Program-made: the position numbers and the translations under genes
Notes under the pieces: generated by a model
Told to the model about the DNA's origin: nothing
What the model saw: only the letters and a program-made list of their open reading frames with translations
Databases searched by the model: none
Assembly: GCF_035621475.1 (NCBI RefSeq)
Contig: NZ_CP141799.1
Location: forward strand, 3,894,501-3,958,500
Source of the DNA: Pseudomonas paeninsulae
GTDB lineage: Bacteria > Pseudomonadota > Gammaproteobacteria > Pseudomonadales > Pseudomonadaceae
DNA length: 64,000 nt
Direction of reading: 5' to 3'
Shown: piece by piece, positions 43,756 to 52,431 of the stretch
How the letters are laid out: each line of letters begins with the position of its first letter
Position numbering within the stretch: the stretch's first letter is position 1

Positions 43756-44370
43756 ATGCAAGAACAGCCATTGCTCACCCAGGCTGAACTGGACTTTATC
43801 CAGCACCTACATACCAAGCCTGCGCCAAGCCAGCGCAAGCCCGCTCCCGCGCCAAGCTTGCTGGTCGATGCCGGCGCTCAGCTCCAAGAGTTGCTCGCCT
43901 ACTGTGCAGCCAAGGAGCAACTGACCATTGAGGCACACGTCGCCAATCAGCGTCTGACGTTTACCGCGCACCTGGTCGAAGACGCGCAACAGGTTCAGCA
44001 TCTTGAGCTGGGCACTCCGCAGATTTTCGAAGACGGCCCGGCCAACCGTGCCTGGCGCCTGCCGCTGGACCCACCCGTTGTACTGCGCCAGCGCAATGCC
44101 AAACCCAGCGACCTGTGGGTACACGAACTGTCGCTCAACGGGCTGCTGATCGAACTTCGCGCCAAGCGTGCCACGCCCGAGCACTTCAACCTGATTCTGC
44201 CGCTGGCCGGCCAGAAACCGATTGCCATTGAAGGCAGCCTGGTACGTAAAACCGCTGGCGGGCTGCTGGCCTATCAACTCGACCCGCTCGACAAACGCGG
44301 CAGCGAGCGCTTGCAGCAGTTTATTTTCCAGCAGCACCGCGCCCTCCACCCCCAGGTCAGCCAGGGCTAG
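43756..44370 (+). CDS. PilZ-domain protein
   Basis: The 204-aa soluble protein has a poorly conserved N-terminal half and a C-terminal PilZ domain (about residues 105-190). The second PilZ motif appears as HELSLNGLLIEL (normally D/N-x-S-x-x-G). The first (R-x-x-x-R) is degenerate: VVLRQRNAKPSD has two Arg but not at the standard spacing, so c-di-GMP binding is uncertain. The gene follows the LOV gene by 56 bases on the same strand and may be co-transcribed, which would link blue light to a c-di-GMP effector. It converges on the MerR gene. Confidence 0.78.
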   Translation: MQEQPLLTQAELDFIQHLHTKPAPSQRKPAPAPSLLVDAGAQLQELLAYCAAKEQLTIEAHVANQRLTFTAHLVEDAQQVQHLELGTPQIFEDGPANRAWRLPLDPPVVLRQRNAKPSDLWVHELSLNGLLIELRAKRATPEHFNLILPLAGQKPIAIEGSLVRKTAGGLLAYQLDPLDKRGSERLQQFIFQQHRALHPQVSQG

Positions 44371-44477
44371 CGGGCGATCGCGCCTCCTTGCCTTATCCCC
44401 CTGCCCAGGGTGTAAGTAACTTCGCCTGCAAGTCAGCCATTCGTGCTGACGCTGATCCGCGCGGCCAAAGCGTGTAT

Positions 44478-44523
44478 GGGCCGGGCCGCGTAGGTCGGGC
44501 CGGGTAGGTCGGGCCGCGCGGGT
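44478..44523. repeat. Short tandem repeat, GTAGGTCGGGCCG
   Basis: Two full copies and a partial copy of GTAGGTCGGGCCG separated by one or two bases lie in the convergent gap between the PilZ and MerR genes. The rest of the 253-base gap shows no gene. Confidence 0.5.
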
Positions 44524-44623
44524 TGAGCGCATACACGGCATTCAGCAGTAAGGTTGCGACCGGCATAGCCCCAGCACTCGGCGCACGGCAGCCTATGCAG
44601 GTATGCAGGACGTGAAGTGGTTG

Positions 44624-45577
44624 TCAGGTATCCAGATGCCCGGCGAGGAACTGCTGCAAACGGCGCTGCATCAGGCGACCCTCGTTACCCAGGCAGGCTA
44701 TCGGCGAGCCGCTCAGGCTATCTTCGGCGAGCTCGGCGCCATCCCCCGCCAACACCAGCGGACAATCCAGCGCCAGCGCCAGGCGCGCCAGCACGCGTGG
44801 CAAGTCGTCACTGGGGGGCAGATTGGTGAACAGCACCAACGCCTGCGGCTGCATGCGCTCACAGACCAGGGCCAGCTCTTCCAACGGCTGACCCAATCCC
44901 AGCACACTGACCGACACCTGCGAACCGCTCAGCAGCAGACCGGTGACCAGCAACTCCAATTCGCGGCAGTGACCCGGCAAGGCCGCCAGCAAGACCCGCT
45001 CCTCGGCCTGGGTGCGCAAGATCTGCAGGCGCTGCAAGGTGCGCGCGCGCAGGAAGGTATCGAAGAACAACCACTCGCTGGCCTGCCCGAACTCGTCCTG
45101 GCTCAGCAGCAATTCCTGCCAGAGCGGCATCAGAATGTCCTGGAACACCACCGGCAGCGGGTAGCTGGAAAACACCTGGCCGTACAAGCGATCGAGCCTG
45201 ACGTCGTCAAAGGCACTGATCGCGCGGCGCAGTTGAGCCTGCCATTCCGCCCACTCGCCACAGGTGACTTCTTCATAGACCGGTGTGCTGGCCGATCGGG
45301 TCGAAATGTTTTTCGCCAGAATCTTGCCGACCTTACTGACCGACACCCCGCGCTCGATCCACGCCAGAATGCTGCGCACAGACTCGATGTCCGCCTGCGA
45401 GTAGAGGCGATGCCCGCTGTCGGTGCGCGTCGGCTGGATCAATCCGTAACGTCGCTCCCAGGCCCGCAAGGTCACCGGATTGACTCCGGTCAAGCGGGAT
45501 ACCTCGCGGATAGGAAACAGCTCTTCCTGCTTGAGGGCACTCGAATCGAGGGACAAGCCACCAACGAGATCGGACAT
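44624..45577 (-). CDS. Class II LitR/CarH-like MerR regulator lacking B12 ligands (PplR-like)
   Basis: The 317-aa protein has an N-terminal MerR HTH (about residues 20-90, FPIREVSRLTGVNPVTLRAWERRYGL) and a C-terminal region with the layout of the B12-binding light sensor CarH/LitR: a helical bundle (about 110-190), then a Rossmann-like domain (195-310). The cobalamin motifs appear lost. The bundle EH pair of CarH is EW here (residues 168-169), and the axial-His segment aligned at PGHCRELELL has Arg. This fits class II LitR proteins of Pseudomonas (PplR1-3), which respond to light through a short LOV partner instead of B12. The start at 45577 lacks a strong ribosome site. It is divergent from the DCC gene across 90 bases. 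Confidence 0.85.
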   Translation of the reverse strand: MSDLVGGLSLDSSALKQEELFPIREVSRLTGVNPVTLRAWERRYGLIQPTRTDSGHRLYSQADIESVRSILAWIERGVSVSKVGKILAKNISTRSASTPVYEEVTCGEWAEWQAQLRRAISAFDDVRLDRLYGQVFSSYPLPVVFQDILMPLWQELLLSQDEFGQASEWLFFDTFLRARTLQRLQILRTQAEERVLLAALPGHCRELELLVTGLLLSGSQVSVSVLGLGQPLEELALVCERMQPQALVLFTNLPPSDDLPRVLARLALALDCPLVLAGDGAELAEDSLSGSPIACLGNEGRLMQRRLQQFLAGHLDT

Positions 45578-45667
45578 GAGAGAGGTATCACCGCAACAAT
45601 GTTGCCGGCATTGTAACTCAGCTGACACCGACCTACATTTTACGAGCCCTACACGGATAACTTGACC

Positions 45668-46114
45668 ATGCCTCATGCTCCGCGCTGGCCACTGACCCTT
45701 TACTACGATGGCGACTGCCCGCTGTGCGCCCAGGAGATCCAGTTACTGAGCCGGCATGCCAACGAGCAACGCTTGCTGTTGATCGATATCAGCAGCGCAG
45801 GCTTCCAAGCAGACAGCGTCGGCATTGACAGCACTACCCTGACAAACAGGCTGCACGCCCGCTTCGCCGATGGCCAGTGGGTTACCGGCCTCGACGCCAC
45901 GCTCTGGAGCTGGCGCGCGACGGGACTTGGCCGCTGGGCGACACCCCTGACCTGGCGGTCGCTGCGCCCCGTTTTTGAGCTGGGTTACTGGCTATTCTGC
46001 GTGTTGCGCCCGCAATTGGCCTGGCTACCGCATCCGCAGGCAGGCAACCGCTGTCAGCGTGGGCAATGCAACGCCGATCAGCGCCCGGACCTCACGCCCG
46101 GCGCACGCCTATAA
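45668..46114 (+). CDS. DCC-family thiol-disulfide oxidoreductase-like protein (DUF393)
   Basis: The 148-aa protein has the DCC signature near its N-terminus: LYYDGDCPLCAQEIQLLSRH, with CPLC as a thioredoxin-like motif. RRPVFELGYWLFC-like segments follow near the end (here RPVFELGYWLFCVLRP), and a Cys pair CQRGQC closes the protein. The family is annotated as thiol-disulfide oxidoreductase-like, without proven function in most bacteria. Its place between the LitR-like gene and the folM-folE-folX set suggests it belongs to the light-response block, but that is inference. A TTG six bases earlier is an alternative start. Confidence 0.85.
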   Translation: MPHAPRWPLTLYYDGDCPLCAQEIQLLSRHANEQRLLLIDISSAGFQADSVGIDSTTLTNRLHARFADGQWVTGLDATLWSWRATGLGRWATPLTWRSLRPVFELGYWLFCVLRPQLAWLPHPQAGNRCQRGQCNADQRPDLTPGARL

Positions 46115-46378
46115 CTGAATGAGCAAGCCGATATCGGGCACCTGCCGACCAGGACGGCCGCTGATCTCGTCATGACTGCGCAACCCGCCGCACACCACAG
46201 CAGCGCAGGCAACCAAGGCCAGAGGTGGACACCGGCAATGAAGCCTGTACGCGGCCACCCGCCGCAATCACCTGCACGGCATAACCACTGTAACGCACGG
46301 CAAATACCTCGACCCGCTCGGCCTGCCGCCACAGCTGCGCAATACGCAATTGTCACAGGCTCAAAATCACCCCGAAAA

Positions 46379-46405
46379 CCTGTACATATAAACTTATCCT
46401 GTACA
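46379..46405 (+). promoter_or_regulatory. Candidate LitR/PplR operator 1
   Basis: Direct repeats CCTGTACA start at 46379 and 46398. The TGTACA cores are separated by 13 bases, one more than the reported PplR1 consensus T(G/A)TACA-N12-TGTA(C/T)A as I remember it. Confidence 0.5.
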
Positions 46406-46513
46406 GGACAAAATCAAGTTTTACGACGCTTAAACTTTTGCACCTGCGCGACACAGCCCAGCAGAACAGGTATAAAGCGATCAAGCCGACAGTAACCATA
46501 CAGCCCGCATGGT

Positions 46514-46537
46514 TGTACAAAACTTGCAGCTGGTATA
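46514..46537 (+). promoter_or_regulatory. Candidate LitR/PplR operator 2
   Basis: TGTACA (46514) is followed after exactly 12 bases by GGTATA (46532). This matches the consensus second half TGTA(C/T)A at five of six positions. It lies about 95 bases upstream of the folM start and overlaps a possible -10 element, TATAAC. Confidence 0.55.
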
Positions 46538-46629
46538 ACTTTGTCACTGGTTCAGTCGCGAAGCGCCTTACTGGTCAGGTATCCCGCCGTCACGTCGCTG
46601 AACCCACTATCCCATCAGCTGAGTCCATC

Positions 46630-47340
46630 ATGAGCGCTAGCGCATCACCCGTCCTGATCACTGGCGCCAGTCAACGAGTCGGTCTGTATTGTGCCGAGCG
46701 CCTGCTCGATGACGGTCATCAGCTGATCGCCACCTACCGCAGTGAGCGCGAGGGCATCAAGCATCTGCGCGCGCGCGGAGCGCTGGCCATCCAGGCGGAC
46801 TTTTCCAGCGAAGCGGGGATTCTCGCCTTTATCGCCGAGTTGAAAAGCCACACCGACAGCCTGCGGGCCATCGTCCACAACGCCTCCGACTGGCTGGTCG
46901 AAACGCCCGGCGCAGAGGCGACAATATTCCATCAGCTGTTCAACGTGCACATGCTGGCGCCCTATCTGATCAACCTGCATTGCGCGGAATTGCTGCAGCG
47001 CTCGGTCCCGGCCGACATCATCCATATCAGTGACGATGTGGCCCGCAAAGGCAGCGCCAAGCGCCCGGCCTACTGCGCCAGCAAGGCCGGCCTGGACAGC
47101 CTCACGCTCTCGTTCGCCGCCAAACTCGCCCCCCAGATCAAGGTCAACGGCATCGCCCCGGCACTGATCATGTTCAACCCCGAGGATGACGCGGCCTACC
47201 GGGCAAAAACCCTGGAGAAATCGGTACTGGGCATCGAACCCGGTCCCCAGGTGATCTACCAAAGTTTGCGCTACCTGCTGGACAACCCCTACGTCACTGG
47301 CACCACCCTTACCGTAAACGGCGGCCGCCATCTCAAGTGA
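46630..47340 (+). CDS. folM: FolM, dihydromonapterin reductase (SDR)
   Basis: FolM reduces dihydromonapterin to tetrahydromonapterin, a pterin cofactor that in some pseudomonads serves phenylalanine hydroxylase. The 236-aa SDR has TGASQRVG as the nucleotide-binding motif (a Gln-Arg variant typical of pteridine reductases), NASDW, and YCASKAG for the catalytic Tyr and Lys. VNGIAPALI and the C-terminal [11 protein letters not shown] complete the pattern. The ATG at 46630 fits the family N-terminus. Readings that start further upstream are non-conserved. folE starts 23 bases after its stop. The upstream region carries candidate LitR operators. Confidence 0.88.
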   Translation: MSASASPVLITGASQRVGLYCAERLLDDGHQLIATYRSEREGIKHLRARGALAIQADFSSEAGILAFIAELKSHTDSLRAIVHNASDWLVETPGAEATIFHQLFNVHMLAPYLINLHCAELLQRSVPADIIHISDDVARKGSAKRPAYCASKAGLDSLTLSFAAKLAPQIKVNGIAPALIMFNPEDDAAYRAKTLEKSVLGIEPGPQVIYQSLRYLLDNPYVTGTTLTVNGGRHLK

Positions 47341-47363
47341 GGCGCGCCTCGAGGATTGCACCC

Positions 47364-47924
47364 ATGAACCAAGAACTGCCTGATCACTATCGCCAAATCC
47401 TCCTCGGCGTAGGTGAAGACCCTGAGCGCGAAGGTCTGCTGGACACCCCGAAACGCGCGGCCAAGGCCATGCAATATCTGTGTAACGGCTACCAGAAAAG
47501 CCTGGAAGAGGTGGTCAACGGCGCGCTGTTCGCCTCCGACAATGACGAAATGGTGATCGTCAAGGACGTCGAGCTCTATTCCCTGTGCGAGCACCATCTG
47601 CTGCCGTTTATCGGCAAGGCACATGTTGCCTACATCCCCACCGGCAAGGTGCTGGGGCTGTCGAAAGTCGCGCGGATCGTCGACATGTACGCGCGGCGCC
47701 TGCAAATCCAGGAAAACCTGACCCGGCAGATCGCCGACGCCGTGCAACAGGTCACCAACGCCGCCGGCGTCGCCGTGGTGATCGAAGCCAAGCACATGTG
47801 CATGATGATGCGTGGCGTCGAGAAGCAGAACTCGGTCATGAGCACCTCGGTGATGCTCGGCGCCTTCCGCGAGTCATACAATACCCGCCACGAGTTCCTG
47901 CAACTGATTGGACGGAGCAACTAG
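47364..47924 (+). CDS. folE: GTP cyclohydrolase I (FolE)
   Basis: The enzyme converts GTP to 7,8-dihydroneopterin triphosphate, the first step of folate and monapterin synthesis. The 186-aa protein has the zinc ligands in [20 protein letters not shown] and [36 protein letters not shown] is the typical core. GAGGA lies upstream of the ATG. It is the second gene of folM-folE-folX. In P. putida a folE in this setting is light-induced, from memory, which the upstream sites would explain here. Confidence 0.93.
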   Translation: MNQELPDHYRQILLGVGEDPEREGLLDTPKRAAKAMQYLCNGYQKSLEEVVNGALFASDNDEMVIVKDVELYSLCEHHLLPFIGKAHVAYIPTGKVLGLSKVARIVDMYARRLQIQENLTRQIADAVQQVTNAAGVAVVIEAKHMCMMMRGVEKQNSVMSTSVMLGAFRESYNTRHEFLQLIGRSN

Positions 47925-47926
47925 CT

Positions 47927-48298
47927 ATGCCACGACTGGAGCCTGGAATGGCGCGAATTCGGGTCAAGGATCTGCGTCTGCGAACCTTCATCGGAATCAA
48001 GGAAGAGGAAATCAACAACAAGCAGGATGTGCTGATCAACCTGACCATCCTCTACCCGGCAAACGAGGCGGTACGCGACAACGATATCGATCACGCTCTG
48101 AACTACCGCACCATCACCAAGGCGATCATCCAGCACGTCGAAGACAATCGCTTCGCCCTGCTCGAACGCCTGACCCAGGAAATTCTCGACCTGGTGATGC
48201 AGCAGACGGCCGTGCGCTACGCTGAAGTGGAAGTGGACAAACCCCACGCCCTGCGCTTTGCCGAGTCGGTATCGATCACCCTAGCCGGCCACCGCTGA
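47927..48298 (+). CDS. folX: FolX, dihydroneopterin triphosphate 2'-epimerase
   Basis: FolX epimerises dihydroneopterin triphosphate to dihydromonapterin triphosphate. The 123-aa protein is of the FolB/FolX fold. [25 protein letters not shown] is the family N-terminal pattern. [30 protein letters not shown] and the C-terminal [17 protein letters not shown] follow. FolX rather than the aldolase FolB is favoured by the context with folM and folE and by the KEEE segment. The start lies two bases after the folE stop, with GGAG upstream, so translation is coupled. Confidence 0.88.
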   Translation: MPRLEPGMARIRVKDLRLRTFIGIKEEEINNKQDVLINLTILYPANEAVRDNDIDHALNYRTITKAIIQHVEDNRFALLERLTQEILDLVMQQTAVRYAEVEVDKPHALRFAESVSITLAGHR

Positions 48299-48332
48299 AC
48301 GGCGGATTACCCTGCAAAGGCTCGACCAACCA

Positions 48333-48368
48333 GCCGCCCAGGCATTGCCGCAGGGCGGCGGGGCTTTT
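48333..48368 (+). terminator. Possible terminator after folX
   Basis: A GCCGCCC/GGGCGGC stem with a 13-base loop is followed by GGGGCTTTT. The loop is long, so confidence is limited. Confidence 0.45.
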
Positions 48369-48454
48369 ATCATCCCCGACTCGTTAGTCAGCCAGTCTGT
48401 CGGCGTCGCCGCCCGCGCCCGACAGAAGCCCTGCCCGCCTCTGAGAACATCACC

Positions 48455-48760
48455 ATGACCGATCAAGAACGCCTGGAACTCGAAGCAGCCGCCTTCCGCA
48501 GCCTGCTGCAACACCTGCGCAGCCGCCCCGATGTGCAGAACATCGACATGATGAACCTCACCGGTTTCTGCCGTAATTGCCTGTCCAAATGGTACAAGGC
48601 CGCGGCTGATGACATCGGCGTTGCGCTCAACCCGGACCAGGCGCGCGAAGAAATCTACGGCATGCCATACAGCGAGTGGAAAAACAAATACCAGCAGGAG
48701 GCCAGCGCCGAACAGCAGGCTGCATTCAGAAAGGCCAGCGATAAAGGCAACAATGCATGA
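48455..48760 (+). CDS. DUF1244 family protein
   Basis: The 101-aa helical protein has the DUF1244 core NLTGFCRNCLSKWYKAAADD and YGMPYSEWKNKYQQEAS. The two Cys in FCRNCLSKW are conserved in the family and might bind metal. Function is unknown. Its stop overlaps the next ATG by four bases, so it is coupled to the HopJ gene. It follows folX by 156 bases on the same strand, with a possible terminator between. Confidence 0.88.
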   Translation: MTDQERLELEAAAFRSLLQHLRSRPDVQNIDMMNLTGFCRNCLSKWYKAAADDIGVALNPDQAREEIYGMPYSEWKNKYQQEASAEQQAAFRKASDKGNNA

Positions 48761-49098
48761 GCGCCCTGCACGATTTCCGCGCCCACCTGCATGGCGACGA
48801 GTTCGCCTTTGCCGAGACCCTGGCATTTATCGCTGAGCACTATGATTACCAGCCGAGCGCCTTCCGCAATGGCGCGATGGAAAACCCAGCCGGACAGAAT
48901 GAAGGCTCCTGCAAGACCCTCGGCATGGCCCTGCTCGAAGGCTTCAGCCTGGAAGATGCCCTGCGCTGCTTCGGCGAACACTACCGCAGCGTGCTCGCCA
49001 CCCCGGATGGCAACGACCACGGCAACATCCGCGCACTGATGACTACCGGCCTCGCCGGCGTGCGCTTCGACCAGCCGCCACTCAAGCGCAAGGCCTGA
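48757..49098 (+). CDS. HopJ-type III effector family protein
   Basis: The 113-aa protein matches the HopJ family, widespread in non-pathogens: HGDEFAFAETLAFIAEHYDYQPSAFRNG, NPAGQNEGSCKTLGMALLEG, ALRCFGEHYRSVLATPDG and the closing HGNIRALMTTGLAGVRF. Despite the name, there is no type III secretion system here, and the gene is a housekeeping-type conserved gene of unknown function. The start overlaps DUF1244 by four bases. Confidence 0.88.
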   Translation: MSALHDFRAHLHGDEFAFAETLAFIAEHYDYQPSAFRNGAMENPAGQNEGSCKTLGMALLEGFSLEDALRCFGEHYRSVLATPDGNDHGNIRALMTTGLAGVRFDQPPLKRKA

Positions 49099-49256
49099 GC
49101 AGAGCCCCCCCGCAGCACAACGACTCGTTGTAAGCGGCGCGCCCCGCGGCCATGCGGGGGATCGCCGGGCCGCCACAAAAACCAAAAGCATCGCGCCGGG
49201 GCGACCCGCCTACAGCTAGTGCAGCGCCCGCGTCGGGCTATGGGCGACCGCGACGC

Positions 49257-50273
<1,017 letters not shown>

Positions 50274-50469
50274 CTAAAGCACAGGCCCCAAAATCAACCA
50301 ATCGTTGAACTGATGCGCAGGCTACGCAGGTGCTGGCAATCGAGGAAATACCCTTTGCCAATTCCATGCATAGTGAATCCCTATGGCGCCTCGCGCCGAC
50401 AGCGGCGGGCTTTCCCCTACCGGACAAAGCCGGTAAGGTCGGCGCGACTTTCACCTCGCGGAGAACCCC

Positions 50470-51222
50470 ATGCCTGCTCCTGTACTATCCGGCCCGCAAT
50501 ACCTCAGAGATGGCCTGAAACTGGTGCTGAGCCCGGGTTTGCGGCTGTTCGTGTTGCTGCCGTTGGCGATCAACCTGATCCTCTTCGTTGCCTTGGTCGG
50601 TTTTGCCGTGCAGCAGTTCAGCGGTTGGGTCGATGCCTTTATGCCAAGCCTGCCAAGTTGGCTGAGCTTCCTCGAGTACATCCTCTGGCCACTGTTCGTG
50701 GTGCTGGTGCTGCTGATGGTGTTCTTCACCTTCACCATGCTGGCCAATATCATCGCCGCACCGTTCAACGGCTTTCTCGCCGAGAAGGTCGAAGTGGTGG
50801 TGCGCGGCGAAGACACCCTGCCGCCCTTCAGTTGGGCCGAACTGCTGGCCATGGTGCCGCGCACCCTGGGCCGTGAGATGCGCAAATTGGGGTACTTCCT
50901 GCCGCGCGCCATCGGCCTGCTGATCCTCACCTTCATCCCGGTGGTCAACCTGGTCGCCGCGCCGCTGTGGCTGCTGTTCGGCGTGTGGATGATGGCCATC
51001 CAATACATCGACTACCCGGCGGATAACAACAAGATGAGCTGGCCGGACATGCTCGCCTGGCTGCGCGAGAAGCGCTGGCAGAGCCTGGGGTTCGGTGGCA
51101 TCACCTACGCGATGCTGCTGATTCCCGGAGTCAATATCCTGATGATGCCGGCGGCGGTGGCCGGCGCCACCCTGTTCTGGGTGCGCGAAGGTGGCGAACG
51201 GGCACTGACGCCCGCCCGCTGA
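50470..51222 (+). CDS. cysZ: CysZ-family sulfate transporter
   Basis: CysZ mediates sulfate uptake for cysteine synthesis. The 250-aa protein has four long hydrophobic helical regions (about residues 22-48, 66-95, 148-170, 205-235). Typical motifs are [19 protein letters not shown] near residue 95 and [18 protein letters not shown] in the middle. GGAG sits seven bases before the ATG. It is divergent from trxB and converges tightly (7 bases) on the hydroxylase gene. Confidence 0.9.
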   Translation: MPAPVLSGPQYLRDGLKLVLSPGLRLFVLLPLAINLILFVALVGFAVQQFSGWVDAFMPSLPSWLSFLEYILWPLFVVLVLLMVFFTFTMLANIIAAPFNGFLAEKVEVVVRGEDTLPPFSWAELLAMVPRTLGREMRKLGYFLPRAIGLLILTFIPVVNLVAAPLWLLFGVWMMAIQYIDYPADNNKMSWPDMLAWLREKRWQSLGFGGITYAMLLIPGVNILMMPAAVAGATLFWVREGGERALTPAR

Positions 51223-51229
51223 ACGCTCA

Positions 51230-52348
51230 TCAACTTGCGGGCAAGCGGCGCTCGACCACTTCGCGCAGCGCCTGCAGGGAGCGCTCAGACTCCTGCTCGA
51301 TGCGCCGGCGTAGCAGCAGGCGATTGACCAACTGCATCCCGAGGCCACGAAAGCCGTAATCCAGAGTCCGCACGAAGCGGGTGCCACCGTGCTCCGCTTG
51401 GCACTCGTAGGTCACCAGCAGTTCCAAACCCTGATCGCCCCAGGCCCTGGCCTGCCAGCGCCGGCCGGCCTGATGATCGAGCACTTCCCAGCGCAGGTGA
51501 CCGAAGCGGCGGCCTGCATGGATGTCCTCCTCGAAACCGTCACCGGTCACCAGCACGCCGTCACGCCCCTCGATACGCAGGGACGACGGATGCCATTCGG
51601 GCCAGTGCGTCGGCGTGGCGGCATAAGCCAGCACCGCATTGGCCGGCCGTTCGATGTACACCGCATGCTGCATGCGCACCTGCTCGCAGACGGGTAGCGG
51701 CTGCCAATGCAAGGTCCCGTACAGCCAGTCCATCAGCGGATGGACGATGCCGAAGTTGTGGCTATGCATCAGGTCGCGGCGGTGATGCAGCGCATGCAGC
51801 CGGCGCATCTGGGAAATCCCAGGCAGGTGCGAGAGCGGATGTTCGGCAGGCAGGTGTTCGCACGCGTGCATCACCTCATAAGCCAGGTAGCCGGACAGCA
51901 TGCTGCCAACGACCAGCGCGGCCAGGTTGCCGTCGATTCGCGCCAGCAACCACCAGGCGCCGAACAGCGGCAGGCTGTAGAGCACGATCAGCCAGGCGGG
52001 AAACAGGATTACCCGCCAGTCGCGCGGCGTCTCGTAGCGCATCTGGCCCTCGACGAAAAAGCTGTGGTGGTCGCCGGTATGGCGCTTGTAGAAGAGCTTG
52101 CCGAAGCGAGTCTTGTGATGCCCCAGGTGCTTGTGCACCATATATTCGCCCCAACTGAAGAACACCAGGGTCAGCGGCACCAGCAGCCATTGCCAGACGG
52201 CCACCTGATCCAGGGAGCGCCACAGGAATGACAGGCAGGCGGCGCCGTAGACGAGGACGAAGACGGCATGCAGCCAGGGGTTGTACCGCGGATGAATATC
52301 GCTCCGGTAGCGAATGCGGAACGCCTGGGCATTGTTGTTGTGGCTCAT
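51230..52348 (-). CDS. Fatty-acid-hydroxylase domain fused to SRPBCC domain
   Basis: The 372-aa protein has an N-terminal integral-membrane di-iron domain: helices at about 27-45, 52-68, 113-135 and 140-158, and His clusters HKHLGHH (72-78), HTGDHH (90-95), HACEH (161-165) and HALHH (185-189). This is followed by a START/SRPBCC hydrophobic-ligand domain (about 228-355, AVYIERPANAVLAYAATPTHWPEW). The first part belongs to the sterol desaturase/fatty-acid hydroxylase superfamily. A membrane oxygenase joined to a lipid-binding cup suggests the second domain holds the substrate or product. That is inference. GGAG lies eight bases before the ATG at 52348. A LysR gene is divergent across 83 bases with a perfect palindrome. 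Confidence 0.85.
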   Translation of the reverse strand: MSHNNNAQAFRIRYRSDIHPRYNPWLHAVFVLVYGAACLSFLWRSLDQVAVWQWLLVPLTLVFFSWGEYMVHKHLGHHKTRFGKLFYKRHTGDHHSFFVEGQMRYETPRDWRVILFPAWLIVLYSLPLFGAWWLLARIDGNLAALVVGSMLSGYLAYEVMHACEHLPAEHPLSHLPGISQMRRLHALHHRRDLMHSHNFGIVHPLMDWLYGTLHWQPLPVCEQVRMQHAVYIERPANAVLAYAATPTHWPEWHPSSLRIEGRDGVLVTGDGFEEDIHAGRRFGHLRWEVLDHQAGRRWQARAWGDQGLELLVTYECQAEHGGTRFVRTLDYGFRGLGMQLVNRLLLRRRIEQESERSLQALREVVERRLPAS

Positions 52349-52398
52349 GGCAGTAACTCCGGTGGTGGTTGACAGGAGTCTATGCGGCGCCTGATTAT

Positions 52399-52420
52399 TT
52401 TTATAATGGATATTATAAAA
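52399..52420. promoter_or_regulatory. Perfect inverted repeat in the hydroxylase/lysR divergent promoter
   Basis: Nine-base arms TTTTATAAT and ATTATAAAA enclose GGAT, an AT-rich palindrome in GC-rich DNA. It lies 11 bases before the lysR GTG and 50 bases before the hydroxylase ATG. It fits a LysR-type operator (T-N11-A core) or overlapping -10 boxes. Confidence 0.65.
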
Positions 52421-52431
52421 GAGCATTATCC

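Larger units (their letters stand above)
46115..46629. other. Intergenic region with a possible decayed ORF and the folM control region
   Basis: About 515 bases lie between the DCC gene and folM. On the minus strand, 46349 to about 46230 reads RIAQLWRQAERVEVFAVRYSG with coding character. A second frame ends at about 46111 with SHDEISGRPGRQVPDIGLL and a stop. Together they look like one small gene broken by a frameshift, which I cannot identify. The second half holds TGTACA elements described separately. Confidence 0.3.
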
